A stretch of DNA of 64,000 nucleotides from Cenococcum geophilum 1.58 (taxonomy: Eukaryota > Ascomycota > Dothideomycetes > Gloniales > Gloniaceae). This document shows positions 46,713 to 60,200 of the stretch, in pieces (positions within the stretch are counted from its first letter, which is position 1; the number at the start of each line of letters is the position of its first letter). The position numbers and the translations under genes are program-made. The notes beneath the pieces are model-generated. The model had not been told where the DNA came from, made no database searches, and saw only the letters and a list, made by a program, of their open reading frames with translations. The stretch is taken from NCBI GenBank assembly GCA_001692895.1, contig KV748231.1, forward strand, positions 558,001 to 622,000. The letters are read 5' to 3'.

Positions 46713-47135
46713 TGTTACGGACGCTTTAAGTATAATATTATAACTACTTAGAGAGGAGTTAGAAGAAGTTAGTTAGTTAATTTAAGCACGGTTTAGGATA
46801 AAACCGGTAGAACTATATAATAAGGAATAGTAGCCAAGGTTATATAATGTGCTATATAGTATATAAAGGGAACGAGAGAAACTTATATACCTTATATATA
46901 ATACGTATATTATATATAAGAAGGATTTTATAGGAGTACGGTTGTGTATTTAAGGACCCTTAGTCCCTACCTAGATAGTTCCTTCCTTATAGTAATTCTT
47001 AGAATATAATTAGAGTTAATTTATTAGGCAACCACTCCACCAGTTATTATTACGTTGTTAACTTTTATTTATATCACCTATACACCTAGCCTATTAACGA
47101 GCCCATTATAGTACCTGCTATAAGGTTCCGTTACA
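46713..47135 (+). repeat. G1 3' LTR
   Basis: Starts TGTTACGGACGC and ends TTCCGTTACA. 423 bp, preceded by the polypurine tract. Differences from the 5' LTR are mostly C/T and G/A. Confidence 0.9.
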
Positions 47136-47277
47136 CCTATAGCACTAAATTTATAAGCTTGTAGCTCTAAAAATAGGGGTATTAATATAAAGTAGTTGTC
47201 TATATATATTATAAGGTAACGGCATAGGAGGGAAAGCGTAAGATTGCGTATAAGACACCTTATATTTATAAGGGTTA
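47136..47277 (-). pseudogene. piggyBac transposase relic, upstream part
   Basis: The minus frame reads IYIDNYFILIPLFLELQAYKF (about 47206-47145), matching the conserved DNYFTS-PL motif of piggyBac transposases, whose Asp is one of the catalytic acids. It continues directly into the piece at 39186. Cut off upstream by gypsy G2 at 47278. Confidence 0.8.
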
Positions 47278-47696
47278 TATAATAAAGCCTTATAGTAGGA
47301 ACTACGGTAGACTTATTAATGGGCTAGGTATATAGGTAAATAGGAAGTTAACAACGTAATAATAACTAGTGGAGTAGTTGCCTAATAGATTAACTCTAAT
47401 TATATTCTAAGATTTACTATAAGAAAAGAACTATCTTAGTAGGGACTATAGTCCTTTAAATACACAACTATACTCCTAAGAAATCCTCCTTATATATAAT
47501 GTACGTATAGTACGTAAGGTATATAAGTTCCTTATATCCCTCTTATTTAGTACGTAGTATATTATATAACTTTAGCTACTATTCCTTATTATATAGCTTA
47601 ATTAGTTTTATTCTAGACTATACCTATATTAACTAACTAGCTTCCTTTAACTCCTCTCTTAATAGTTATAATATTATACTTAAAGTGTCTGTAATA
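47278..47696 (-). repeat. G2 3' LTR
   Basis: Reverse complement of the G1/G3 LTR family: starts TATAATAAAGCC and ends GTCTGTAATA. About 419 bp, followed by the reverse of the polypurine tract (CTATCTCCCTCCTCTTTATC). Confidence 0.88.
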
Positions 47697-48571
47697 CTAT
47701 CTCCCTCCTCTTTATCTTTATCCTTAAAGATTTCTAATATTTTAAGTTATCTACTAGAGGTATAATGTCCGTCTAATTAATTTGGTTAATATTGTTACTT
47801 ATTATACCTAAAGCCTCTTCTTTTTTATACGCGTAACGCTATGCCCGCACTATTACTATAATATTATTACTTAGTAAAATAATACCGTCTCCGTGTTCTT
47901 ATTATATAAAAGAGGGATTAGTTTATATTACGCTAGTAAGCCCTTTATCTTAGTAACCCTCTTCTTATTTAAAGTGTACTAAGGCAAACGTTCGGTCCTC
48001 TTATAATATTCGTTCTACTTCTAACGCTAAGTATACGCGTCCTATTACTCTTAGTAGTCTTTAAGTTCCCTAAGTAATTTATTATAGGGTTTTATATTTA
48101 GTCTACGGCTATAAAGCTTAATAATAACCTAGCGCAGGCTCTTGCTAAGCTTAAGCGCTCTTATAACGCGAAGTAAAAGGCCCTAGATACTTATATTGCG
48201 GTATCTACTTAATTACTTCGTCTTAAAAAGGTTTATAAAAAGGTGCGTTTTAAGAAGTAAAAACTTATAGAATAAGGTTTATAGGAACTTAGTAATAAAA
48301 AAATAGATTTTCTTTTAACTAAAAAGGAAATAGATCTAAGTAGTTCGGCAACTGCTCTTTTTAGGTCCCCCTTAGGTAACTCATTTTTTAGTAATCCTTT
48401 TTTATTAATACTACCTAACCTAATCTCTTCCAATACTCCTATACCTTTCTTATAGCGTTTTTTAGGTTCCCTAGTAGTTTCTAGGTAGTCTTATTATAGC
48501 CTATTTACTTAACCTTATACTATATTTTATTATTAATATCCTTATAACTAACGATCTTTAAAACTTACTAT

Positions 48572-48992
48572 TGTTACGGACGCTTTAAGTACAATGTTAC
48601 GACTACTTGGAGAGGAGTTAGAAGAAGCTAGTTGGTTAATATAAGCACGGTTTAAGATAGAGCCAATAGAGCTATATAACGAGGAATAGTAACTAAGGTT
48701 ATATAACGTAATCTATATTATCTATATTATCTATAGGATCCGTAATAGAGTAAATAGAGCACATATACCTCACGTATAAAGGGGATTTCTTAGGAGTACG
48801 GTTGTATATTTAAAGGACCACAGTCCCTACCTAGATAGTTCTCTCCTTTGTAGTAAATCTTAGAATATAATTAGAGTTAATCTATTAGGTAACCACTCCA
48901 CCGGTTATTATTACGTTATTAACTTCTTATTTACCTATATACCCAGCCTATTAATAAGTCTACCGTAGTTCCTACTACAAGGCTTTATTATA
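48572..48992 (+). repeat. G3 5' LTR
   Basis: Starts TGTTACGGACGC and ends GCTTTATTATA. It carries a small local expansion ATCTATATTATCTATATTAT near 48710 not present in G1. Confidence 0.9.
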
Positions 48993-49033
48993 TATTTACT
49001 ACTAAGGTTACGGTATTAATAAAGTCAAATAAC

Positions 49034-51279
49034 ATGCTACTAAAAGCAGCTACTATAACGCTATTAACGGCGGTAACTACTTTAAGATTAGGAAACGACA
49101 CTAGTATAGTAGACACTAACTTATAGTAATCTGTGACGGTTAGACAATTATAAGAGATAGTTAACTAGCTAATGGAAAATAATGCGATATTAGAAAATAG
49201 GATTAACGGGATAGGAGTAGCGAAGATTAAGTTACTATTAATTAAAAGGTACTTAGGAGAAAGATTAAAACTTAAAGGATTCCTTATATAAATACACTTT
49301 AAGGTTACGCAAGAAGGAGTAAAGCTGCTAATACCTATAGATCGAATAGTATATGCGGGACTATTCCTATTAGAAGGGGCACTTAAGTAGTTTAAATCTT
49401 ACCTTATAGAAATATAAGCGAATAGAATAACGACTACTAATTAAGAAGTATGGTTTATATTTATAAGCTAGGAAGGGTTTACGGAATAACTTATATAAAT
49501 ATTTAGAGACCTAAAGGCAGTAACTATAGCAGAAAGAAAACTTTAAGATATTATATAATGAACCTTAGTAATTAAGTATATAATATAGTTTTAGATATTA
49601 GCAATATAAGTTAAATAAAATAATAAGGCGCTTATAGTATAGTATAAGTAAGGACTTAAGGCTAAAGTCTAGGATATAATTATTCTAATAGAAGATACGG
49701 AGACCCTACGGGAATTAATAGATTAAGTAATTAAGATTAATAATCGGATCTACTAAAGGGAGTAGGCTAAGAGAGGCTAGGATAGAGTTTTATAGTTATA
49801 TAAGGCGTAGAGTACGTAATAACCAAAGCTAAGTTAGAAACTATAGTATGGCATAGAGCTAATAGACCTAAGTAGTACTAAAGAATCTAAAAAATAAAAT
49901 AAGAAATTATAGAAATTTAGAGGATAAGAATTAAGTAATTAAAGGTTTAAGGAGTAGAGGCTAAACTAGGGATCTTAATAGTAAAAGACATTTAGGCGGA
50001 CTCTATAGCAAGAAAAATAGTTTAAAAAAGGAGCTTATATAAATTGCGGAAAATAAGGTTATTATATTAAAAACTATAAAAGTAGGCAGAGTTACTATAT
50101 AGTAAAAGGGATAAGACTAGTAGACGATATATATATATAGAGGGATAATAATATACTATAAGGAACAAAAGAATATTTAATTAAAAGTTTTGCGTTTTAT
50201 TATAATAACGTATACTAAATTTATAAAGACACTAAGTATAGTATAAGCTATTAGCTATAAGAGCCAGAACTTATAGGATATAGGGGAACCAACGAACTAG
50301 TTTACAGATCGGATATTAAGGATAATAAGTTTAATATAGGCGAAACATTTTATAATGATAAGGTAATAAAGGCGGCTTACTAGGAGTATATAGATCTTAG
50401 AGATGTTATATAAGAGGTAGAGGATAATTCTACTATAAAATAGGGAACATTAGTAGGGATTAAGACCCTACTAGACACGATATCTATCGCTTCGCGAGAC
50501 GTAAGAGAAGTAGGATAGCGAACTACTTCGGCACTTAATAAAGGTAAAAGGCCAAAAGTTTAAGATTCTTAAGACGAGATAAAAGATAACTAAGATTCTT
50601 AAGACGAGATAAGGTAAGCTTAAGGACCTATAACGGATAATAACCAATAGAGTAGAGCAACGGCTTAGTTTAGTAATATATAAATAAGCTTAGGACGAAG
50701 TTTCCTAAAGGTATAAGATTCTTAAGACAAGATAAGTAAGATTTAAGACTCTTAAGATAAGATAAAAATACTAGTAAAGCCTAGTTAGACTAAGGCTAGA
50801 GCTAAGCTTAAGATAGAGGCAAGCTTAAGATTAAAAATCTTATAGGACTAAGATTTTAGCAACAGAATAAGGACTATTAAAGAAATTGCGAGTAAGGCTT
50901 AACAACCAGATTAAAATGTTAATACTAAAATTAAGAAGTAAGAAGACTTTAAGGATCTATCTATAAGACGCAAACTAAAAGAAACCATAAAAGAGTTTAG
51001 ATATAGAATTATCGTATAGTAAGAATAGAAACTAGATAAGAGATTTAGTATATTAGGTTGTATAAGGGATAGAGTATTTATATAAAGAATTACTAATAGG
51101 TTTAGGGCAGGCATACTAAGAGCTAAGTAGCTTACTAAACTGGAAAATAAAGAGGATCTAAGGATCCCTATTAGATTTAAAGAACGATATATAAAGGGCT
51201 ATTATAACGCAGTAATAAGAAGATACTTCCTTATGGATAAGCCGTATACACTCTAACAGCTATACTAAAAGTAGTATAG
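49034..51279 (+). pseudogene. G3 Gag relic (upstream of the copia insertion)
   Basis: Starts MLLKAATITLLTA at 49034, aligned with MPPKAATITPSTA of G1. The zinc knuckle near 50040-50085 is eroded (YINCGK, then GYYIKNYK). SQDE-type acidic repeats near 50565-50760. Stops at the 5-bp duplication GTAAC (51280-51284) where copia entered; it resumes at 57225. Confidence 0.75.
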
Positions 51280-51284
51280 GTAAC

Positions 51285-51485
51285 TGTTGGTAACATAAGG
51301 TGATATCACGTATCTACAAGTTATAGGTAGTATGATAATTGTTATTCTATATTCCTCTTACTTAAGGAAGGGCGAGGAGCTTAGGGCTCCTCGCCACGCT
51401 AGTGCCGCGGCGACACGTAACGGCAACTTGCCTCACGTAATGGCAACTTACCTCGCGTAACGGCAACTTACCTATATTCCTAACA
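51285..51485 (-). repeat. copia 3' LTR
   Basis: TGTTGGTAAC...TCCTAACA. Contains a hairpin GCGAGGAGCTTA / GGGCTCCTCGCC and three short direct repeats around CGTAACGGCAACTTACCT. Confidence 0.9.
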
Positions 51486-51849
51486 CTAGCAACTCTTTTT
51501 TTGCGGTTACTATCTATATATATATACCGCTCGACTAGCATAATAAATATTAATTCTCCTTATTTACTATTGCTATTATAATATAAGTCTCGCTGTCCTA
51601 AAATATGCCTCTTAGCACGTAGTGCTTTCTTACTTAGGAGTTATAGGTAGATATCTTATTAGGAGGGCCGCTAAGGCGCTAGTAGTAAGTAAGCTAATAG
51701 CAATTTTCTATCCCGGGGATAGAAAATCCTAATTAGCTGGTTTAAGTTAGGGTTTACAGAATATTATACTCCTACTCCCTTTTAACTTAACCTTTAACTT
51801 ATATACGTAGAGTATTTATATTAATAAACATCTCTAGTACCTTATTTGG

Positions 51850-54800
51850 GTTCGCCTTTNTTATTATATCTACTAGGTTATCTTAGCTATTAATTTATTA
51901 AATCTTAAATAGTTCTTAACACTTATAGGATTGCTAAAGTGCTATAATATTAATTATAAGGCGCTTTTCCTTTGTGGTACCAAGTTTGACTAAATACTCG
52001 TAGAGGGAATATAAGTTAGTGTATATAATCGTAAGGATAGCAGAAAGTTTAAGTTGATCTATAATTATCTTTAGGGTAGTTCTAATTGTAATTACTATAT
52101 TAACTCTGCTAACTATTCTATATATCTCTAACGCTAGAACGCTTTAAGTAACGCGCTTACTCTTAGTTAAGCTCTAGTAGATAAGATTACTATAGATTAT
52201 AAAGTTATTCTCTTTAGTGGATTCGTTTGCAATAATAATTTTATATCCTAGCTAAAAGCTAAAATCTTTATTATTTATAAACGATCTATTAATAAATATA
52301 AAGAGCTTAGCGGTGGGAAGATTAATAGGCACGTAGAGTAGTCCCTAATTAAGATGGTTCATTTACTAGGAAAAACGTTTATTTAGGGCAAAAATGTTAT
52401 CCTTAGTTAGTTCCTAGTGTTAGGCGGCAATAGAAAGATTAAATAAAGCCTTAGGTTAATAAATAGAAGCAATATACGCTTTATAAGCGCGTTACTCTAC
52501 ATATCTTTGCTTTAAAGAATTAACGTTAATAACGTTAATTTTTTTGCCTTAACCCTTCTGGCGTAAAGCAATAGAATCCTTATTTAGGGCGAGGATACAT
52601 TTATTAAAGAGTAATGGTATTATTAAATTAAGCTTTTCCTTTGGCTTTACTATAAGATTTACCTTTACTAGCTTATCTTCTTTAAGAGCTAAGAACTAAT
52701 CGTCTCCTAAGATAATTATATTATTAGTTTATATACCAACAATTCTAAATAAAGTTCCTATAATTGTGATAAGGAAGTAGGGATTAAATATAGAAGTAGT
52801 TATTAAAAGCTTCTCTTTATAGTGCTTGCTGTAGGTAGCCTACTAGTAAGTTCCTACCTCTGCGATTCTATATAATAGCTTAAATACAACTATAATCGTA
52901 TCTTTAGGATACTGGTAGCGAATTTACTCCGGAAGGTATGCTAATATTAAGCGCTAAAGGTGCGTCTCTAATTGGGTATAGGCTTAAGTAATATCTTATA
53001 AATAAACCGCTATTCTATTCTTTATTAAGGAGGGAGCTAGCGTAATAATAACTTGCTAACTAGCTCGTTAAATTATAAGAGATTGCGTAAGAATTACCTC
53101 CTTACTATTATTGTTATAACTTTAGATAATAAGCCTTAATTTCTCCAATAGGGCATTAGTAGCTTTACCTTTAATCTTATTAACCATTCTTGACTTAAAG
53201 ATGCGAACTTTATTAAACTTAGTAAGGTTATACTTCTTAAATTTAAAAACTCCTCTTATAATAAGATTGTTGATCTCCTGCTTATTAGATGCTTAGAAAG
53301 GAGCTTTAGGAGTTATAATATAACCTTTCTTTTAGAGCTGTTTTGCGAGCTTAAAGTTAGCCTTCTCCTTAGTTATTATAAAGGCTATTAATAACTTAAT
53401 TCCATTCTTAATAGCGGTAATAAATTACTCTTCAAAATTAACAAGATATTGGTAATTTTATAATCTCTTTAGGCGACCTCTACCGCGTTATAGTTGCGAC
53501 ATATCTACTATAATTATATTAGGATTGTAGCTGTCTTCTAGAGTATATTAATCGTAGTTCCCCTCTAGGGCATCTTTTAGGGCATCCTGTAAAGGCTTAA
53601 AACTATTATCTTTATAGTAAGGCTTGATAACGGTTAAATAGAATTAAGTGGGTCTGTAAGGCATCTAAATAGTATAAGTTTAACTATTAATTATAATAAG
53701 TTAATATAGACCTAACTATTCTCCCTTTTTACGCTATACGTGTACCTTAGACTAGAGTGGTAAATTAAGCGTAGTTAAGGTATTTAGGCTATTTCTTATT
53801 CCTAGTACGTTGTTGACCTAGCTTATAGCGTAGAGACGTCGTACCTCCTTCGTTACCTTATAAATAGCCTTAGTTTATTATATAATAGAGGGAGATAGCA
53901 GAGAATTATTAGTTATTTAAGGGTAGGCGCTAAAGACTAGCAATATGGGTATAAGTTTATCCAGGCCAGCGGAATCGTTAATGGCTTTAATAGCCATTTA
54001 TAAGGTAAGTTCTTCGCTAGCGTCCTTTAGTTCTAAAGAGATAATTTTATATACGCGGCGTAATAGCGCATAATATCGCTCTACTTTTTTAATACTATTA
54101 TATGCCTTAATAGGGACTTCCTTAACCTTAATTGCCATTGCCTTTGTCTATTATTAAAACTCTATAGATAAGAAATTCTTTCTTATATTATGGACGATTT
54201 AATTAGGGGGTCCTAGGTAGATATTAATCTAGTATAATTATAGGGTATCTTATGCATTCTTAGCTAATATATCCTTTAAGAAACGTGCGGCTTAGAAGAA
54301 GGTTAAGAAGTTAATAACTTAGAGTACTAGCTTGCCGCTAAGATATATAACGTTAACGATAATATAGAAGTTAAAGTTATAGTTATCTTTAAGGGTGAAC
54401 TTATATCGGCTAGGGGACTTCTGGTTTATTTGGTAGTAATAGTAGTATTTTATAAGATACTTAATTGCCTTAACCTTAACTTTATGGCCTGCTTACTAAA
54501 GAACCCTAAGTAATTAATAAACGGATAGGTGGCTAAAACAACGGTGTAGTTGGCGTAACTCTAACTTAGTTAAGTGGCTCTAAGTAACGCTCTTTTCTAG
54601 TTGTTAAAGGAGCAACTAAGGGTAACCCTACTTACGTATAATAGGCACCCGATTATCTCCCTATATAAGTATATTCTTAAGGTTATTAAGCTTAACGCCT
54701 AATTTATTTATATCCCTAATATAGAATAGAAATGGGGTGTTTATGGGAATAATATAGAAAGTAATGTATCCTAAGGGGGTTTAGACCCTAATTATGCCGA

Positions 54801-55280
54801 GAGAGATTATAGTACCTTTGCTAAAACAAATCGTATATTAGCCTGCCGTTAAATAGTTAATCTAAATAGAGCTATTAAGCTGCTAAAGGGTTTAAACTTA
54901 AGGTTCTCCTATTATAGATACTCCTGCGGCTCTAGTGTCTGGCATAATACTATAAAAGCCGTTTACTAAGTATCTATCGTTAAAGGAGAACGTAAAACTC
55001 TCCTTTAGCTCGCTAAAGATATCTAACTTCGTAATAGAGTGGAGCGTAGATTAATCATTAAGAACAGCGACGGTTTGTATACTATTTACCTTACTATACT
55101 TAGTAAAGTATTAGTTAGGTAAGTAGTTCTTAATTTCTATATCTATAAGGAGCTATTTAGCCTTATTAACCTTACCCTTAAGATCTTTTACGCCTTTATA
55201 TTAAACTAGGAAGCTTTAGAAGTAGGCCGTAGTAACCTTATAATTTCTAATATTTCTTATACTCTGGCGAAACTTATTAT
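51850..55280 (-). pseudogene. copia Pol relic: integrase, RT, RNase H
   Basis: Read on the minus strand. The integrase zinc region QLRQLHRCFSHLSVHQLLRV is near 54570-54510. The RT catalytic region reads YTNNIIILGDD near 52735-52700 (ancestral Y-DD). The RNase H tail near 51945-51855 aligns with the fragment at 322-412. One N lies at 51860. The protease was not identified with confidence. Stops are frequent. Confidence 0.75.
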
Positions 55281-56720
55281 ATACCTCCTTTTGTTTATTA
55301 AAAGAATGCCTAGTTAACTAGCAATTTGGTTTCTTATAAACGTAGCACTTCTTCTAGTAATTACTTCGGAATAAACCTCTATAAGGACCTCCATAATTGC
55401 CTTATAGTTAACGTTAATTATACCCTTTACTATATTCTACACACGGCTACCATATATTTAGTTAGTCTAGTTATAATTATATTAGTTAGGTAGGGTTTTT
55501 AGTATAGAACTATTAGGATTCTTATATTTATATTATAGTACCTATAGCGGAGCGTAGCTCGGTATATACTCCTTTAAATATATCTATAGGTTTATATAGC
55601 GCTAAATTACACTTAGGAATGCTACGGCAGGCTAAGATAACCTAGTCCCTTAGGCTGTTCTTATTTTAGTAAGTTTCGGTAAGGCCACGTTAGATTTTCT
55701 AGAGTTTATTAAAGAGTAGTTAAAGGCACTCTAAATAAGTCTTTATTAAATTAGAAGCGATAACTCTTTAAAATATAGTCTTCTACTATTTAGACATATA
55801 AAGCTGGCAATTCTTATTAGTCTTAAAGTGGGCTCTAGTAAGCTAAAGTATTATATTAAAGCTATAGTTTCTACCCGCAATATAGTTATAATAAAATATT
55901 ACTGCCCGTCCCTTTAATATAATAGAGAAAGCGTAATGGTACTGGTGGCTCTAAATTTTAACTTTGTTGCAACAGTTATAAAAGACCTATAGTTTTATTC
56001 CGAGTATATTATACAGTTCTTCTTTAAACTTCTTCTCTTCGTCTAAATATACCTTTATTAGATTCGTGACTTCTTATAGTAGAGGCTTACCGGTTAACTA
56101 GGATAGAGGAGTTAAAGGCAGCGAAGGAGGTGGAGGAAGAGCACCTTTAGGTAGGAGGGCACCTTTTAGTAGGAGAGTACCTTTAGGTGGGGAATTAGCG
56201 TTCTGGGGGTTTTAATATAAATTAAAGTTACCTTTTAAAAAATATAGGTTGGTTTTAGGTTTCCGTAGTTAACGTATAATCTTAGTTTCCGTCTATACTA
56301 GTTCTTCTATACTAATAATAACGGCCTAAATATTACTAGTAATTGGGTTACCGTTCTTAGTAATATATACCCTATTTCTATAAAAGAAGTCTTAAAAATC
56401 CTAAACAATATTAACGTTACTAAGTGCCTAGGTATTAGCAGTCTATCCTATAAAATCCTCCCTAAAATACTCCTATAGTTGTGAATCGGCGTAGTATCTA
56501 TTTTAGTAAAATATAATATAGTGTAGAAGAAAGCCGTTAACCCGTTTTATAGTATAAGTTGTTATATTAAAGGCGAATTTGTCCTAATTTTTATCGATAA
56601 GTTTCGCGTACTTAGCTACCCCTAGTAGTAAGGAGTCTTTCCAGTTATTTAGAGTAGCTATATTTTTAGAGGAAGGGATATATTGTCGGTATAGGGATTA
56701 TTATTTAGTACGCGTTTATA
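55281..56720 (-). pseudogene. copia Gag relic
   Basis: The N-terminal part reads NNWKDSLLLGVAKYAKLIDK near 56640-56580, typical of fungal copia gag, with DFQDFFYRNRVYI further on near 56400-56350. A zinc knuckle near 55350-55315 reads CYVYKKPNC (ancestral CxxCKxxxCW type). Between them a Pro-rich segment near 56100-56200 carries a short repeat (GCACCTTTAGGTAGGAG). RIP stops present. Confidence 0.7.
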
Positions 56721-56740
56721 ACAAGAATCTGCAATTATAG

Positions 56741-56910
56741 GGCTTAGGACTAGTTCTAGCCTTAAATTACAAGGACTTATAAAGCGTATTATTCTGCGTA
56801 ATAGACACAAGAATCTATAATCTAGGAAAGGCTTAGGACTAGTTCTAGCCTTTTAAATCCTTAAATTTGTGGAAGAGTTTTATTTAAGGTTTAGGACTAG
56901 TTCTAACCTT
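56741..56910. promoter_or_regulatory. copia leader: three copies of a 22-bp palindrome
   Basis: GGCTTAGGACTAGTTCTAGC plus CTT occurs at 56741, 56830 and, as GGTTTAGGACTAGTTCTAAC, at 56888. The unit is an imperfect palindrome. It lies between the 5' LTR (57019) and gag, where leader structures for reverse transcription, packaging or transcription would sit. Role not shown. Confidence 0.5.
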
Positions 56911-57018
56911 AAAAGATAGCTTCCTCTAGCACGAGTAGCACTAGTATAGTAGCTCGTCTCTTCTTAGTGGAATACCTAGCTGTTTTATAATATAACAGTA
57001 AAGTTAACTACTAATTAG

Positions 57019-57219
57019 TATTGGTAATATAAGGTAATATTACGTATCTACAAGTTGTAGGTAGTATAATAATTGTTATTCTATATTCCTCTTGCTTAAA
57101 GAAGGGCGAGGAGCTTAGGGCTCCTCGCCACGCTAATGCCGCGGCAACACGTGACGGCAACTTACCTCACGTGACGGCAACTTGCCTCGCGTGATGGCAA
57201 CTTGCCTATATTTCTAATA
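57019..57219 (-). repeat. copia 5' LTR
   Basis: 201 bp, TATTGGTAAT...TTTCTAATA, differing from the other LTR mostly by C/T changes. It retains GGCAACTTGCCTC repeats. Confidence 0.9.
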
Positions 57220-57224
57220 GTAAT

Positions 57225-60200
57225 GACATAATAATAAATAGGAAGATTTCTATATATAGTTGGATAAATAAGTTATCTAGGACCACCCTATTATAGAGAA
57301 GGCCATAACTTATATTAAAGGAGCCTTAATTATAACATTAAAGGATTTAAAGGAACGATTAGAGAACTAGAGGAGTAAAAGGCGCATCTTAGTACCTGCG
57401 AATAAAGTTATAACGTTTAGATTAATATGGTAAAGGTTTAAACTTAAAAATAAAAATAAGTTAAGAGTTAACCTAAAGCACCTAGTATACTATACGCTAT
57501 TATAGATTATATACGTAGACAATATATATAAAATGCATAAAAATCCAAAGGAAAAGAATTAGAAATACCCTATAAGGATATATTAGGCGCTAGATAAGCA
57601 ATAGTATAGAAATGCCAAGTATATATATGGCTAGTATTTAATAGAGGTTTAAAGGTTAGGAGACTTAATACTTTAACTAGGAAGATTCCTTACGGAAGAA
57701 TGCTTAGATAAATGATAGTAATAAAATACCTAAAAAACACGTGTCTATAGTATATTAAAGATAAAAAGCGAACTAGATATTGGCTAAAGAGCAAGCCAAG
57801 TATATAAAAATTAAGTAGCTAATAGTTAGGAAAAGTAGAGGCCTACGGGATTAAAGGAAGCTAGTAGTAGAGCCTTAGACCCTTAAAGGAATTTAAGGAT
57901 AATACCTAAATTTACGAGTTAAATAGTAAGATTAACAGTTTAAAGTACTAATAGATAGTGGAGTAATACGGAACTATATCTCTTTAGTAGTAGTTAAAAG
58001 AATAAAATTGCCTTATAGACAGAAGGAGTAACCTTACCTATTAGTTACGATTTTAGAAGATCTAATAGCCTATAGAGGAGGGATTATTAATCTTAAAATA
58101 GGACCTATTTAAATAACTATTAAAAGAAGATAAATTAAGATATCTTTTAATATCCTACTATTAGGACGGGATAAGGTAGTATTAGAAATACCTTAGTTAT
58201 AGGAATATAATCTAAAGATTAATTAGATTACAAGTTAGGTCAATATTAAAGATACTTAACGCCGTAAGATGCGACAGCAAACTAAGTTAGTATAGTACTA
58301 AGTTAGAGTAATATATAAAGAGACTAAGTAAGGCTTAAGTTATATACTAAAGAGATACTATAAATACGGTAAGAAACTATAGAGCCTAGAAAGTAAAAAG
58401 CTGGCAAATTATATAGCATAGGACTATAAGATAGAGTTAGAACTAGAAATAAGTCTAAAGTTCTTTCTAACCTATAAGCTTACTAAAGAAGAGTCTAGAG
58501 CACTTAAAGAGTTTATCTAGGAGAACCTATAAAAGGGATATATTAAACTATTATAGTTATTAGCAGGTTATCTAGTATTATTTATACTAAAGAAGAATAG
58601 GAAACTTAGGCTATGCATTAACTATAAATAATTAAATAGCATTACTTAAAAGGATAGGTATCTTTTACCCTTAATTAGCGAAATTTAGGATTAGATAGGT
58701 AATGTATAAATCTTTATAAAGATAGATCTAAGATAGGTATACTATTAGATTAGAATTAAGGAAAGTAACAAATGGAAAGTAGCCTTTAGGTTAAGAAAAG
58801 GACTATATAAGCCATTAGTTATACAATTTAGATTAATAAATATACCTATAACATTTTAGAAATAAATTAATAGTGTATTAGAAGAACACCTAAATAAGTT
58901 TATTATAGCATACCTTAATAATAATATTATTTACTTAATAACTAAGGAAGAGTACGGGGAATACATTAAATAGGTCTTAAAGAGACTATAAGAAGAATAG
59001 ATGCTAGTAACAATTAAAAAATGCGAGTTCTTTATAAGAATAACCGATTTTATTAGATTTATTATTAAACTAGGTTATATTAGTATAGACCTAAAGAAGA
59101 TTAAAGCCATAGTAAATTATTAAGAACTAGAGAATGTAATACAGTTAAGGTTATTCTTAGGGTTTTGCAACTACTACAGAAGGTTTATAGCATAGTAGTT
59201 AAAGAATATTAAACCGTTTACCAGGCTTATAAAAAAAAAAGAGAAACTATAGGCATAGGGAAATAAGTAAAAGAAGTTGTTTAAAGAACTTAAGGAGTTA
59301 TTTACCTAAGAGCTAATCCTTAAAATCTACTAACTAGGACTAGACACGGTTATGGAAATAGATATATTAGACTATATATTAGGAGTATACTTACTATAGA
59401 AGTATAAGAATATATAGTATCTAGTAATATATTATAGTTAAAAGATAATACTACTAGAGTTAAACTATAACGTCTATAACAAGGAGTTATTAGGTATAGT
59501 TATAGTACTTAAAGAATAAAGAGTATTCTTATAAGGCGTAGAGAAACTATTTATAGTTAAAACGGATTATAAAAACCTAATAGGGTTCTTAATAACAAAA
59601 GAACTTAATTATAGATAGGTTAGATAGGCAGAAATACTTACAAAATACCATTTTAAGATTTAGTATACTAAAGGAACTAAAAATGCAAGGGTAAACGTAC
59701 TTAGTAGAAAAGCTAAACTATAGAATAATAAGAAGCTATTAAGAGCAATACTACGCAGAGATAAAGATGGATTAATTAGGTATAATTACCCTAAACTAGC
59801 AGCAACTTAAGAAAATAATAAATTAGAAAGAGTCTACAAGATACTAAAAAGCTTTTAGGTATAAAGAATTCTAAAAGCATAGCTAGAAGATCTATAGATA
59901 GATATATATATAAAAATTAAAAAGCGAAGTACATCCTAAAGAGTATAGTAGAGCATTTTATAGAAGATTTTTATAGGGGAATAACTTAAGGACACAATAG
60001 AGTAATAGGCTTAGTGTTAAGACTTTAAAAAGAATATATTATTAATAGAATCTAGAATATTATAAGAAAAGTAATAAAAGAGTATCTAAATTACTAAAGA
60101 AATAAACTAATAAGGTATAAGCTATACAGAGGGCTATAACCTATTAAAATACTAGAGAGACTATAGGAGGTTATATTATAGGACTTTATTATTAAGTTAT

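Larger units (their letters stand above)
39187..47135 (+). mobile_element. Ty3/gypsy element G1, complete, 7.95 kb
   Basis: Two 423-bp LTRs (39187-39609 and 46713-47135) and a 5-bp TSD (CCTAC at 39182-39186, CCTAT at 47136-47140). A polypurine tract AAAAAGGAGGGAGATAG precedes the 3' LTR (46696-46712). Gag and Pol are both readable through RIP stops. Pol ends in a chromodomain-like segment, so this is a chromovirus-type element. It sits in the piggyBac transposase frame. Confidence 0.92.
51285..57219 (-). mobile_element. Ty1/copia element, complete, 5.94 kb
   Basis: Two 201-bp LTRs (51285-51485 and 57019-57219) and a 5-bp TSD (GTAAC 51280-51284, GTAAT 57220-57224). The empty site is visible in G1 near 42000 as ACAAC in the same context, which confirms the exact joint. 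On the minus strand: LTR, leader with palindromes, gag (about 56720-55300), integrase, RT, RNase H (about 51945-51850), LTR. Youngest of the nested LTR elements but already RIP-damaged. Confidence 0.92.
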
